A DNA stretch of 50,646 bases from CAYXEN01 sp964464035. GTDB lineage: Bacteria; Krumholzibacteriota; Krumholzibacteriia; WVZY01. The position numbers and the translations under genes are program-made. How positions within the stretch are numbered: position 1 is the first letter of the stretch; each line of letters begins with the position of its first letter. Positions 38,989 through 48,056 of the stretch are shown in pieces. The stretch is from positions 1 to 50,646 of the forward strand of contig CAYXEN010000014.1 of assembly GCA_964464035.1 (NCBI GenBank), written 5' to 3'. The notes beneath the pieces were generated by a model that saw only the letters and a list, made by a program, of their open reading frames with translations, did no database searches and had not been told where the DNA came from.

Positions 38989-40067
38989 TTCGACACCTTC
39001 CCCGGGCCCAGGATCAAAGGATCGAGTTTCAGCTTCGCCCCCGGGTCCATCCGTACGGAATCGGGAGCCTCGACACACGGTTCCGTGCAGCTTTGCGTGG
39101 AATCATCGGGACAAGGATAATAACCGCAGATGCTGTCGCGTTTGAAATCTACGAACGCTCGCAGCATGTATGAACCCTTCTTGATCTCGGACAACTTGTA
39201 TTTGCCGCCCTTGTCACAAAAGGCATAATAGCGCGCACGCTCCGTCGAATCCCGCCCTGCGAACAAAGCGACTGAGATAAGGACGCTGTCCAAGCCGGTT
39301 TCGTTTATCACCACTCCGCGGATCTCTCCCGGTTCCGTGGGATCAATGATGTTTATCGTCACGTTTCGCACCCTGGGAGCTTTTCGCGTGAGGACGATTG
39401 TATCCTCGTACGCGGCGCCGAATTCCGAACCCGACTCGAAGTGAGAATTCTTGTTGCCGTCCTGAAAGGCCCAGAGCAAATACTCGGTCCCGGCCGCCGG
39501 CAAGTACTGGAAACGGAAGGAGCCCTTCTTGTCGGTATGCGTTTCCCTGTTGGGAATGGAAGCTTCGGGAACCAGCGCCGAATCCTTTGCAAGGACGAAA
39601 CAACGAACCACGGCCGAGGCGGTGGGTTTTCGTCTGAAATTTACGGTACCCGCTATCACGCCGCTGTCGACGGCGGCCCCGGTCGAAAACCCGAATTCAT
39701 AACCCGACGCGGCCCTCACCTTGTGCTCGTCCCGGAAATCGGGTCGGACCGCAATGAAGTAAGTCGTGTCCGGAACCAGGGGATCGGCCGGTTCGATCCG
39801 CAGCGAATTATTCTTCCACTTCACCTTGCCCACCCGGATCCTGGGATAGGCGACGACCAGCCTTTCCAATTTGGCCTTTGACATCTTCTCGCTGAATCGG
39901 AGGATGATGCTGCTGGTTATGTCAACTCCCGTCGATCCGTCCGCGGGGACCGTCGAAACGATCCTCGGCGGGATCTTGTCCTCGGGCCCTCCGGAGGGAG
40001 GCACTGGAACGGCGCAAGAAAATACGAGAAGGAGAAGCAGCCAGATGCATCCCAGTCGCACCGTCAT
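38985..40067 (-). CDS. Ig-like (Big_5) domain lipoprotein
   Basis: A 360-residue lipoprotein. The signal peptide IWLLLLLVFSCAVPVPPSGG has a lipobox Cys, directly followed by GGPEDKIPPRIVSTVPADG, a leader typical of Ig-like lipoproteins in Bacteroidetes and relatives. A Big_5/SbsA-like Ig domain follows (ITSSIILRFSEKMSKAKLER, PLVPDTTYFIAVRPDFRD). Later come carboxypeptidase-regulatory-like beta repeats (GVIAGTVNFRRKPTASAVVR, GSFRFQYLPAAGTEYLLWAF, GEIRGVVINETGLDSVLISV). A Cys-bearing stretch near the end (SICGYYPCPDDSTQSCTEPC) could be disulfide bonded. It overlaps argF and dapF by 4 bases each. Likely an outer-membrane or surface lipoprotein of unknown role. Confidence 0.83.
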   Translation of the reverse strand: MTVRLGCIWLLLLLVFSCAVPVPPSGGPEDKIPPRIVSTVPADGSTGVDITSSIILRFSEKMSKAKLERLVVAYPRIRVGKVKWKNNSLRIEPADPLVPDTTYFIAVRPDFRDEHKVRAASGYEFGFSTGAAVDSGVIAGTVNFRRKPTASAVVRCFVLAKDSALVPEASIPNRETHTDKKGSFRFQYLPAAGTEYLLWAFQDGNKNSHFESGSEFGAAYEDTIVLTRKAPRVRNVTINIIDPTEPGEIRGVVINETGLDSVLISVALFAGRDSTERARYYAFCDKGGKYKLSEIKKGSYMLRAFVDFKRDSICGYYPCPDDSTQSCTEPCVEAPDSVRMDPGAKLKLDPLILGPGKVSK

Positions 40068-40996
40068 TTCCTCCGGGCATGAACGAGAAGGGCGAGCAGT
40101 GCCCGCTGTGCATGGAGCCTGTTCTCGGCTTGGTCGAAAACGATGCTCCTCTTGGACTCGATCACTTCGTCCGTTATCTCCTCGCCCCTGTGGGCCGGAA
40201 GGCAGTGAAGCACTACCGCCTTGTCGGGAGCTTTCGCCAGCAGGGGGGAATTAACCTGGAACCTGGCGAAATGCTTTTTCTTCTCCGCCGCCTTGTCTTC
40301 CTCCCCCATCGAGGCCCAGACGTCGGTATAGATGACGTCCGCCTCCGCCACCGCGGCCTCGGGATCGTGGATCTCTTCGTAGCGCGAGCTGTTCTCGCCC
40401 AGGATGTATTCGTAGAACTCCTTTTCGATTCCGAAACCTTCCGGGCAGGCGAGGATGAACTTGAAACCGAAGCGCGAGCAGGCATTGAGCCAGCTCCGAG
40501 CGACGTTGTTACCGTCACCGATGAACACCACCGTCATATCGTCAAGCCTCCCCCTGTGCTCGAGAATGGTGAGGAGATCGGCGAGGATCTGGCATGGATG
40601 GAGCAGATCCGTGAGGCCGTTTATGACCGGAACGCTGGCCCATTCCGCCAGGCTCAGGACCAGATCGTGCTGGAAAGTACGGATCATTATCGCGTCCATG
40701 TAGCGCGACAGGACTCTTGCGACGTCCTGCGGCGCCTCACGCGAGCCCAAGCCTATCTCCTTGTCCGTGATATAAATGGAGGATCCGCCGAGCTGATGCA
40801 TGGCGACCTCGAAGCTCACCCTGGTTCGAAGCGACGGCTTGTGAAAGATGCATGCGAGAGTCTTGCCCTGAAGGCATGGTTCGAGTTTTCCCGCCTTGAG
40901 CAGGGCTTTCTGCTTCAATGCGAAATCCAGGATCTCCTCGAGCTCGTTCCTCGTGAAATCAGCGAGCGAAATGAAATCCTTTCTCGTCAAAGCCAT
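40064..40996 (-). CDS. argF: Ornithine carbamoyltransferase
   Basis: Makes citrulline from ornithine and carbamoyl phosphate. The carbamoyl phosphate loop reads KPSLRTRVSFEVAMHQLGG, with SLRTR where STRTR is classic. Ornithine-binding DVWASMGEEDK and the catalytic HCLPAHRGEEITDEV are intact, which separates it from aspartate and putrescine carbamoyltransferases. Also seen are VINGLTDLLHPCQILADL and VVFIGDGNNVARSWL. Length 310. AAGGAG lies nine bases before the ATG; it follows hslU by 19 bases and overlaps the Ig lipoprotein start as ATGA. No other arg gene is in the window. Confidence 0.95.
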   Translation of the reverse strand: MALTRKDFISLADFTRNELEEILDFALKQKALLKAGKLEPCLQGKTLACIFHKPSLRTRVSFEVAMHQLGGSSIYITDKEIGLGSREAPQDVARVLSRYMDAIMIRTFQHDLVLSLAEWASVPVINGLTDLLHPCQILADLLTILEHRGRLDDMTVVFIGDGNNVARSWLNACSRFGFKFILACPEGFGIEKEFYEYILGENSSRYEEIHDPEAAVAEADVIYTDVWASMGEEDKAAEKKKHFARFQVNSPLLAKAPDKAVVLHCLPAHRGEEITDEVIESKRSIVFDQAENRLHAQRALLALLVHARRK

Positions 40997-41015
40997 GGTG
41001 TTCTTCTCCTTCTTT

Positions 41016-42416
41016 TCAAAGTATGTAACGAGTCAAGTCCTCGTCCGCCAGAATGGATTCCAGCTTCTTCTTCACGTCGGGAGCGTCGAAGACGATTTTC
41101 TTCAGGCCCGACTCCGGCAGTTCGAAGAGTACGTCCTCGAGCAGAGTGGTCATCACCGTGTGGAGCCTCCTCGCTCCGATGTTCTCGGCCCTCTCGTTCG
41201 CCGCACGCGCGACGCGCGCGATTTCGGCGATGGCGTCGTCGGTGAATTCAAGTTTGCAATTCTCCGCGGCGAGAAGCGCGGTGTACTGCTTGACGAGAGA
41301 GTTGTCCGGCTCCTTGAGGATCCTTATGAAGTCCTCCTCGCCCAACGAGGAGAGCTCCACCCTGATCGGGAACCTTCCTTGGAACTCGGGGATTAGGTCG
41401 GATGGTTTCGCGACGTTGAAGGCGCCCGCGGCTATGAAGAGAACGTGGTCGGTCTTGACTACTCCATAGCGCGTGTTGACCGAACATCCTTCTACGATCG
41501 GCAAGAGATCCCGCTGGACTCCTTCGCGCGAAACGTCGGGACCGGAAGTCGATTGCGCGCGGGCCGATATCTTGTCGATCTCGTCGATGAAGACGATGCC
41601 GCTGGATTCCGCTCGTTTCTTCGCTTCGGATACTATCTTCTCCATGTCGAGAGCCTTGTTGGTTTCCTCTTCTCTAAGGAAGCGGCGAGCCTCCTTGACC
41701 GTCATCCTCCTCGACTTGGCTGTTCCCTGCCCTAAAGGAGGCATCCAGGGAAGGTTCAACCCCATCTGCTCCACCCCAGCCTTGCTGAAGATCTCGATGA
41801 TGGGCGACGAAGCCTGGGGGGTGTCGATGGTCACCGTGCGTTCCTCCAAGTCCCCCGCGCGCAGCTTCTCCCGTATCTTGCTTCGTGTTCTTTCCCTCCT
41901 GGCTTCGAACTCCGCATCGGAATCCTCCTGCGGAGGAGGAGAGGAAGGCAGGAGCAGCTCGATCAATCTATCCTCCACCTTCTTTTCCACCTCAGCGGCG
42001 ATTCTATGCTTGTGCTCGTTCTTCACCATGTTCACCGAGATCTCGACGAGATCACGTATCATGCTTTCCACGTCCCGTCCCACGTAACCGACCTCGGTAT
42101 AGTTCGTGGCCTCGACTTTCACAAAGGGAGCGTTCACGAGCTTGGCGAGACGCCTCGCGATCTCGGTCTTGCCCACCCCCGTCGGTCCTATCATTATTAT
42201 GTTGTTGGGGATAATCTCCTCCCGGAAGTCCTCGGGAACCATCTGTCTTCGCCAGCGGTTCCTGAGGGCTATCGCGACCGCTTTCTTCGCCTCGTTCTGC
42301 TTGACGATGTAACGATCGAGTTCCCTGACGATCTGCATGGGAGTGAGCCCGCCGGGATCATCGGCGAAGAGGCGTCCCGGGAGCAGGCCTCCGGAATGCG
42401 TGTTTATTTCCATCAT
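41016..42416 (-). CDS. hslU: ATP-dependent protease ATPase subunit HslU (ClpY)
   Basis: AAA+ unfoldase that feeds substrates to HslV. The start region is LTPMQIVRELDRYIVKQNEA, followed by Walker A IMIGPTGVGKTEIARRLAKL, the pore loop VGYVGRDVESMIRDL, Walker B GIVFIDEIDKISA, VSREGVQRDLLPIVEG and the arginine-finger area GRFPIRVELSSL. The inserted I domain holds a Glu/Arg-rich segment. The C-terminus ends YIL, consistent with docking into HslV. The ATG at 42416 overlaps the hslV stop as ATGA and has AGGAG seven bases upstream; a longer frame to 42467 lies inside hslV. Length 466. Confidence 0.97.
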   Translation of the reverse strand: MMEINTHSGGLLPGRLFADDPGGLTPMQIVRELDRYIVKQNEAKKAVAIALRNRWRRQMVPEDFREEIIPNNIIMIGPTGVGKTEIARRLAKLVNAPFVKVEATNYTEVGYVGRDVESMIRDLVEISVNMVKNEHKHRIAAEVEKKVEDRLIELLLPSSPPPQEDSDAEFEARRERTRSKIREKLRAGDLEERTVTIDTPQASSPIIEIFSKAGVEQMGLNLPWMPPLGQGTAKSRRMTVKEARRFLREEETNKALDMEKIVSEAKKRAESSGIVFIDEIDKISARAQSTSGPDVSREGVQRDLLPIVEGCSVNTRYGVVKTDHVLFIAAGAFNVAKPSDLIPEFQGRFPIRVELSSLGEEDFIRILKEPDNSLVKQYTALLAAENCKLEFTDDAIAEIARVARAANERAENIGARRLHTVMTTLLEDVLFELPESGLKKIVFDAPDVKKKLESILADEDLTRYIL

Positions 42417-42955
42417 GTGGTGTCTCCTATCTTTTTCACGATTATGTTCGAGTTTGTGTAAAGGCAAACGGAACTTGCGATGCGTATGGATTCCCTGACT
42501 ATCTTCTCGGGATCCTTCTCACCGCATTGAATGAAAGCCCTCGCGGCGGCAAGGGCGTATGGTCCGCCCGAACCGATTGCGACTATATCGTCTTCCGGTT
42601 CCACTACGTCCCCGTTGCCGGATATTATGAAGGAACACTCCCGGTCCATCACGGCGAGCAACGCTTCGAGCTTCCTCAGAATCTTGTCGCTCCTCCAATC
42701 CTTGGCGAGTTCCACGGCCGAGCGTTGCAAGTTGCCCGAGTATTTTTCCAGCTTTTCCTCGAATCTCTCGAAGAGCGTGAGCGCATCCGCGGTGCTTCCC
42801 GCGAACCCGGCGAGAACCCTTCCCCCGGCCAGCGTCCTTATCTTGTTGGCGTTGCTCTTTATTATGGTCTGGCCCAGCGTGACCTGCCCGTCTCCCCCCA
42901 GAGACGCCTTGCTTCCGATTTTCACTCCCAGTATCGTCGTAGAGTTGATTCTCAT
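42413..42955 (-). CDS. hslV: ATP-dependent protease proteolytic subunit HslV (ClpQ)
   Basis: Threonine-type peptidase related to proteasome beta subunits; forms a double hexamer capped by HslU. The sequence MRINSTTILGVKIGSKASLG places the likely catalytic Thr at residue 6, after a five-residue propeptide, instead of directly after Met as in E. coli. DGQVTLGQTIIKSNANKIR, VLAGFAGSTADALTLFERFE and IAIGSGGPYALAAARA-like sequence are conserved. Length 180. GGAGGA precedes the ATG. It lies between xerC and hslU, as in Bacillus, but no codY follows. Confidence 0.97.
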   Translation of the reverse strand: MRINSTTILGVKIGSKASLGGDGQVTLGQTIIKSNANKIRTLAGGRVLAGFAGSTADALTLFERFEEKLEKYSGNLQRSAVELAKDWRSDKILRKLEALLAVMDRECSFIISGNGDVVEPEDDIVAIGSGGPYALAAARAFIQCGEKDPEKIVRESIRIASSVCLYTNSNIIVKKIGDTT

Positions 42956-42980
42956 TCTTCCTCCATTCGCCGCGAGGTTT

Positions 42981-43898
42981 TCAAGCCCTCGGGTGGGATC
43001 GCTCGTAAACTTCCCTCAGTTTCTTGGCGGTGACGTGCGTATAGATCTGGGTCGTAGAAAGGCTGGCATGCCCAAGAAGCTCCTGCACCGCCCGGAGATC
43101 GGCCCCGTTGGCCAGGAGATGCGTGGCGAACGCGTGCCTCAGGCTGTGCGGTGAGAGCCCCGATCGCCGGGAAGCCATGCGCAGGTACTTGGTGACGATC
43201 CTCTGGACGGTCCGGGCGCTTATCCTCCCCTTGACTCGTGCAGAAAATGCCGGTTCACGGCCGTGGCGTCGGATCAATCCTGCAGGCGGCCCTTCGGGCT
43301 CGCCGAAGCGCATCCGGAGGTATTCCACGCATGCTTTCCTCGCTTCTCCACCCCATGGGACGAGACGCTCCTTGTTTCCCTTTCCCCTGACCCTGATCAC
43401 TTCCTTGTCGGGTGCCAGGTCGCGGACGTTCAAGCCCACCAACTCGCTGAGCCTCAAACCGGTCCCGTAGAGCAGTTCGAGCACGGCCCTGTCTCTCGCA
43501 CCGCCGAGCTTGCGTGAATCGGGGAGCTGCATCATCTCCCGAATCTCCTCCTCGCTCACGATGGTGGGCACCGTCGTCCTCTTCTTCGGGCTCGCTATGA
43601 GAGCCGCAGGGTTGAAGCCGATAAGCCCGCGGCGGTGGGCGTACCTGAAAAAGGCTTTCAACGCCGATATCTTTCGCCTGAGAGAGGAGCTCGAAAGCCC
43701 CGATTCCAGCTTGAGTCCAAGATAGGTTCTGACTTCGTCTATAGTAACGTCTTCGATCTCAGGCTCGCTCTTGTGTCTCGCCTCGAGAAAATCGGCCGTC
43801 TGCGACAGATCGGTTATGTATGCTTCCACTGTCTTTTCGGACATCGCTCTCTCGCGCAGATACGATTCGAATCTCCCTATGGCTTCGTAGAGTTTCAT
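42981..43898 (-). CDS. xerC: Site-specific tyrosine recombinase XerC
   Basis: Partner of XerD for chromosome dimer resolution. The catalytic residues are Arg in LELLYGTGLRLSELVGLNVR, Lys in GKGNKERLVPWG, His and Arg in SPHSLRHAFATHLLANGADL, and the late His with the nucleophile Tyr in LLGHASLSTTQIYTHV. N-terminal SAM-like domain: FESYLRERAMSEKTVEAYIT. Length 305. It is assigned XerC because of the trmFO-xerC-hslV-hslU order shared with Firmicutes; the sequence alone would not separate it from XerD. No strong ribosome site is seen at the ATG. Confidence 0.9.
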   Translation of the reverse strand: MKLYEAIGRFESYLRERAMSEKTVEAYITDLSQTADFLEARHKSEPEIEDVTIDEVRTYLGLKLESGLSSSSLRRKISALKAFFRYAHRRGLIGFNPAALIASPKKRTTVPTIVSEEEIREMMQLPDSRKLGGARDRAVLELLYGTGLRLSELVGLNVRDLAPDKEVIRVRGKGNKERLVPWGGEARKACVEYLRMRFGEPEGPPAGLIRRHGREPAFSARVKGRISARTVQRIVTKYLRMASRRSGLSPHSLRHAFATHLLANGADLRAVQELLGHASLSTTQIYTHVTAKKLREVYERSHPRA

Positions 43899-43965
43899 CT
43901 CTTGCTCGGCATCTCACGAACGAGCCCGTCTCGGACATCGGAATCGCCTGCAATGATCCCGTGAC

Positions 43966-43981
43966 GCGCCGTGGTCGGCGC
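43966..43981 (-). other. GC hairpin in the trmFO-xerC gap
   Basis: A perfect 6-bp stem GCGCCG / CGGCGC with a 4-base loop ACCA lies in the 143-base gap between trmFO and xerC. No T run follows, so it is not a classical terminator. A TATATT box occurs just upstream (minus strand) but without a convincing -35 box, so a separate xerC promoter is possible but unproven. Confidence 0.35.
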
Positions 43982-44041
43982 TGAATTGATAATATAACGC
44001 ACAATGCGGCCGAGGATTAAGCAAAATCTCGCGGGGGAGGT

Positions 44042-45376
44042 TCAGGCGCGCGGATCGATGTCCGGGAACAGCGCGGAGTTCTCGGCTCTATACCTTAGAA
44101 TCGTCGCTTGGGCCCTGTCAGCGAGCAACCTGTTCCTCTGAGAGCGGTTTTTCACTCTTCGCTCCAGCGGCGGAAGCAGGCCCATGTTGGCATTCATGGG
44201 TTGAAACCGCGGATTCGGAGTGTGGATGTATTTCATGAGGGCCCCGATCATGCTCGCCCCGGGCAGGTCGGGAAGCCTCGAACCGACCATTTCGGCGTAG
44301 ACGTCCAAAGCGGCGACAAGGCCGCTCGCTATGCATTCCACGTATCCCTCGACCCCGCAGATCTGTCCCGCGTAGTGAATGGACGAGGCCTTCCTGTCTT
44401 TCTGGTAAGGAATGCATACTTCAGGGGTTCTGATGAAGACGTTGCGATGGACGGCGCCGAAGCGCAGGATCGCCGCGTTTCTCAGCGCCGGTATCGCCCT
44501 GATCAGCGCGGATTGGGCGGAGCGCTTGAGCCTCGTCTGGAAACCCACGAGACCCAGGAGGGATCCATCCGCCTTTTCCCTCCGAAGCTGGATCACTGCG
44601 TAGGGTTCGCGCCCCGTCCTCGGATCGACGAGTCCCTTGGGTTTCAGGGGACCGAATCGCAAAGTGTCGCGGCCGCGTCTCGCCATCACTTCTATGGGCA
44701 GGCAGGCTTCGAAATACGAGGCGTCCTCGAATTCGTGAGGTTCGACGGCGTCAGACTCCCTGATCCTGTCTACGAGATCGGCGTATTGCTCCTCGTCGAG
44801 GGGGACGTTCAGGTAATCGGGAGTGCCCTTTCCGTACCGGCTCGCCTCGAAGCAGAGGTCCCTGTCCACGGTATCGCCGTCTATGGACGGCGATATGGCG
44901 TCATAGAAGAAAAGAAATCCGCGACCCAGGTGCTTTTCCAGCTCTTGGAGGAGCGAAGCATGCGTCAACGGTCCTGTGGCCAGAATGAAGGGTCCGGGCA
45001 ATTCGAGGTCGCTTTGACGGCGTCGAACCACGTTTATCATGGGATGGCCTTCTATCATCGAAGTTACGGTGGAGGCAAAAGCCTCCCTGTCGACGGCAAG
45101 CGCGTGCCCCGCCGGCACTCTGCATTCTTCGGCCACGTTCAAGAGAATGCTGCCGAGGATCCCCAGTTCTTTCTTGAGCAGGCCCGAAGCGGTATCGGGA
45201 AGAGTGGACTTGAAGGAATTCGAGCATACGATCTCAGCGAGTCGGTCGGAACGATGGGCACCCGATGAGGTGCCCGGCCGCATCTCGACGAGATCGACCG
45301 CAACGCCCCTCGAAGCGAGCTGCCAAGCGGCTTCGGATCCGGCGAGCCCGCCTCCGACGATCGTTACTCGTTTCAT
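44042..45376 (-). CDS. trmFO: Methylenetetrahydrofolate--tRNA-(uracil-5-)-methyltransferase
   Basis: FAD- and folate-dependent enzyme making m5U54 in the tRNA T loop. The FAD fold begins VTIVGGGLAGSEAAWQLASR; the family motifs EIVCSNSFKSTLPDTASGLL, ALAVDREAFASTVTSMI, LRFGPLKPKGLVDPRTGREP and FQTRLKRSAQSALIRAIPAL follow, and YAGQICGVEGYVECIASGLV completes the set. Length 444. It starts ten bases after topA ends. Its presence predicts folate-dependent rather than SAM-dependent TrmA-type T54 methylation. Confidence 0.97.
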   Translation of the reverse strand: MKRVTIVGGGLAGSEAAWQLASRGVAVDLVEMRPGTSSGAHRSDRLAEIVCSNSFKSTLPDTASGLLKKELGILGSILLNVAEECRVPAGHALAVDREAFASTVTSMIEGHPMINVVRRRQSDLELPGPFILATGPLTHASLLQELEKHLGRGFLFFYDAISPSIDGDTVDRDLCFEASRYGKGTPDYLNVPLDEEQYADLVDRIRESDAVEPHEFEDASYFEACLPIEVMARRGRDTLRFGPLKPKGLVDPRTGREPYAVIQLRREKADGSLLGLVGFQTRLKRSAQSALIRAIPALRNAAILRFGAVHRNVFIRTPEVCIPYQKDRKASSIHYAGQICGVEGYVECIASGLVAALDVYAEMVGSRLPDLPGASMIGALMKYIHTPNPRFQPMNANMGLLPPLERRVKNRSQRNRLLADRAQATILRYRAENSALFPDIDPRA

Positions 45377-45386
45377 CTTAGGGATA

Positions 45387-47594
45387 TCAATCCTGGGTGA
45401 CTTCTTCCTTGCAAGCCGGGCATTTCAAGTAGATGCCCTTCTTCTTGGAATTCTTTTCCACCATGTAAGAATTGTTGCAGTTCGGGCAAGTATGTGGGAC
45501 GGGCTTGTCCCAGCTCGCGAAGTTGCATTTGGGATAGTTTCCGCAACCGTAGAAGGTTCTTCCCCTTCTCGTCACTTTTTCCACCACCTGGCCGCCGCAG
45601 CCGTTGTTGGGACAATCCATTCCTATCGGGAAAGGTTCGGTATGCTTGCAGTCGGGATACTTCTCGCATGCGGCGAATTTGCCGTACCTGCCTATCTTCA
45701 ACACCAGGCGGCCGCCGCACTTGGGGCAAGTCGCATCTATCTGCTGTGAGACCGAATCTTCTTCGAGAGGCCGGGAATATCTGCATTCCGGGTACGCGGG
45801 GCAGGCCAGGAACTGACCGTTCTTGCCCCATTTCTTTATCAGCTTGCGCCCGCATTTCTCACAAGTGAGGTCGGTCTCCTCCTGAAGCTCGCTCTTGATC
45901 TTGTCCTTCTTGCCCTCTATCTGGCTGAGTGCCTTTTCGAAAGGCTTGTAGAAATCCTTTACCACGTCCTGCCAAGAGTCTTTACCGCCCTCCACCTTGT
46001 CCAGTTCCTCTTCCATCTTGGCCGTGAACGACGTATCGAAGAGCTCCGGGAAGAAGCTCTTGAGCGTGACCCAAACCTGTTTGCCCAGGGTGGTGGGATA
46101 GAGCTTGCCGCTCTGCTTGAGAACGTATTCCCTCTCCTGGATGATGGAAACAATGTTGGCGTAGGTGCTGGGCCTGCCTATGCCCTTGTCCTCGAGCTCC
46201 TTGATCAAGGAGGCTTCCGTGTAACGCGGCGGCGGCTCGGTGAAATGCTGATTGCCGTCTATCGACTGCGGGGTGAGTTTCTCGCCCTTGTGCATCGGCG
46301 GGAGTTCGGTCTCGTCGTTGCCCGGCTTCTCGTCGTAGACCTTGAGGAAACCGGGGAAAGTCATCACTCTGCCGTTGGCCTTGAACGTGCAATCCCCCGC
46401 TTCGATGGAGACCTCGGTGGTGTCGTACCGGCAACTCGCCATCTGCGAGGCAAGGAAGCGTCTCCAAACCAATTCATATATGGCGAACTGATCCTTGGTC
46501 AGGTACTTCTTGACCGATTCCGGGGTACGCGTAACGTCGGTCGGGCGGATCGCTTCATGCGCATCCTGGGCTTCCTTGCGTTGCTTGTACGTCTTCGGCT
46601 TCTCGGGCAGAAACTCCTCGCCGAACTTGTCCGCTATGAACCCGGCCGCTTTCTCCCTCGCCTGCATGGATATGCGCACGGAGTCGGTTCGCATGTAGGT
46701 TATGAGCCCCACCCGTTCGCTCTTGCCAAGGTTCACTCCCTCGTAGAGCTGTTGCGCGAGGACCATGATCTTGCGGGCGGAGAACTTGAGGCGGCGGGCG
46801 GCGTCCCGCTGGAGCGTGCTCGTGATGTAAGGCGGCAGGGGGTTACGCTTCTTTTCTTTCTTGAGTATGCTCCCAACCACGAATTCGCTCTTGCGCAATT
46901 CCGCCAGTATGGGGTCGACTTGCTTCCTGCTCTTGAGTTCTATCTTCTTTCCGCCTCGCTGGGCGAGCTTGGCGGTGAACACCTGTCCCTTTTCGGTTCC
47001 CAGCTCGGCCGTGATCGTCCAGTATTCCTCGGGAACGAACGCTTCGATCTCTTCCTCGCGTTCGCAAACCAGGCGCAAGCCCACGGTCTGCACCCTGCCG
47101 GCGCTGAGCCCGTAATAGAATATCTGCCAAAGGATGGGGCTGATCTGATATCCGACCAGGCGATCGAGAATGCGCCTGGCCTGTTGCGCTTCGACCTTGT
47201 TGATATCCACGTCGGTCGGAGACGCTATGGCGTCGAGAATGGCGTTCTTGGTTATTTCGTTGAATATGATCCGCTTGGTGTTCTTATGGAGCTTCGACAG
47301 GACCTGCTTTATGTGCCAGGCGATCGCTTCTCCTTCCCTGTCCATGTCGAGCGCGAGGAGAACCTCGGAGGCGTCCTTGGCCGCCTTCTTGATCTGGTTG
47401 ATGACCTTTTGTTTTCCCTTGGGAACCACGTACTTCGGCGTGAAACCGTTGGAAATGTCCACTCCCAGCTCGTTCTTCGGAAGGTCCATTATATGACCAA
47501 CGGAAGCTATGACGTCATAGTTGCGGCCCAGGAACTTCTTGATCGTATTGGCCTTGGCCGGTGATTCCACTATTACGAGAGATTTCTTGCCCAT
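45387..47594 (-). CDS. topA: DNA topoisomerase I
   Basis: Type IA enzyme that relaxes negative supercoils. The TOPRIM domain has LVIVESPAKANTIKKFLGRN and LALDMDREGEAIAWHIKQVL. The active-site Tyr is in VGLITYMRTDSVRIS. The segment GRPSTYANIVSIIQEREYVL is also typical. Four C-terminal zinc-ribbon repeats follow, beginning LTCEKCGRKLIKKWGKNGQF, ATCPKCGGRLVLKIGRYGKF, CPNNGCGGQVVEKVTRRGRT and CPNCNNSYMV; each carries its Cys pairs. Length 735 from the ATG at 47594, with a TTG three codons earlier as alternative. It follows smg by 15 bases. Confidence 0.97.
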   Translation of the reverse strand: MGKKSLVIVESPAKANTIKKFLGRNYDVIASVGHIMDLPKNELGVDISNGFTPKYVVPKGKQKVINQIKKAAKDASEVLLALDMDREGEAIAWHIKQVLSKLHKNTKRIIFNEITKNAILDAIASPTDVDINKVEAQQARRILDRLVGYQISPILWQIFYYGLSAGRVQTVGLRLVCEREEEIEAFVPEEYWTITAELGTEKGQVFTAKLAQRGGKKIELKSRKQVDPILAELRKSEFVVGSILKKEKKRNPLPPYITSTLQRDAARRLKFSARKIMVLAQQLYEGVNLGKSERVGLITYMRTDSVRISMQAREKAAGFIADKFGEEFLPEKPKTYKQRKEAQDAHEAIRPTDVTRTPESVKKYLTKDQFAIYELVWRRFLASQMASCRYDTTEVSIEAGDCTFKANGRVMTFPGFLKVYDEKPGNDETELPPMHKGEKLTPQSIDGNQHFTEPPPRYTEASLIKELEDKGIGRPSTYANIVSIIQEREYVLKQSGKLYPTTLGKQVWVTLKSFFPELFDTSFTAKMEEELDKVEGGKDSWQDVVKDFYKPFEKALSQIEGKKDKIKSELQEETDLTCEKCGRKLIKKWGKNGQFLACPAYPECRYSRPLEEDSVSQQIDATCPKCGGRLVLKIGRYGKFAACEKYPDCKHTEPFPIGMDCPNNGCGGQVVEKVTRRGRTFYGCGNYPKCNFASWDKPVPHTCPNCNNSYMVEKNSKKKGIYLKCPACKEEVTQD

Positions 47595-47609
47595 GATACG
47601 CAACCGCTT

Positions 47610-48056
47610 TCAATTGACGTCGGTTCGATCGACACCGTCGTTGAACAATCCTTCGTCTTCATCCTCCTGGAGCTCGAATATCACCGAGCATGCAAGGGCC
47701 TTGACTTCGTCGAGATCCCTGCGATCCCGCAAGCACAGCAGAGCCAGTATCTTTTCCATCTGATACCCGTCGACGATGCCCAGATTGAGCAGCTTCAGGA
47801 GGTATGTGCAGGCCTGATCGCCTATGGCCACTCTCTCCCACTCGCTCAAGACGCGCAGTGACCCGACCGCGTACAGGTTGCCGGGATTGCTGCGCACCAG
47901 CTCCTGCTTGCTGGATATCCAGGAAAGGGCCTGTTCGATCTCTTCGTCGGTGTATTGTTTCAGGAAGAATTCCCTGTTGGACTTGATGCCGAATCTATCG
48001 TCCTCCTCGTCTCTCTCGGCGAGGAGCATCACTAGATCCATGAGGCGGCTGATCAT
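47610..48056 (-). CDS. smg: DUF494/Smg family protein
   Basis: A 148-residue cytosolic protein. ISRLMDLVMLLAERDEED, then YTDEEIEQALSWISSKQELV, LRVLSEWERVAIGDQACTYL and LKLLNLGIVDGYQMEKIL match the Smg/DUF494 pattern of an N-terminal helical unit and a middle CRGFLLFLEQ-like block. Function is not established. In E. coli smg also lies directly before topA, which supports the call. ATG 48056 is chosen with GGGAG eleven bases upstream; TTG 48083 is an alternative. It appears to be the first gene of the topA operon. Confidence 0.82.
   Translation of the reverse strand: MISRLMDLVMLLAERDEEDDRFGIKSNREFFLKQYTDEEIEQALSWISSKQELVRSNPGNLYAVGSLRVLSEWERVAIGDQACTYLLKLLNLGIVDGYQMEKILALLCLRDRRDLDEVKALACSVIFELQEDEDEGLFNDGVDRTDVN

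Noticed and set aside
30431..43898. Two tyrosine recombinases as signs of an integrated element or integron
   Set aside because: Both are housekeeping XerC/XerD types in conserved neighbourhoods, with no direct repeats, phage genes or cassette array nearby.
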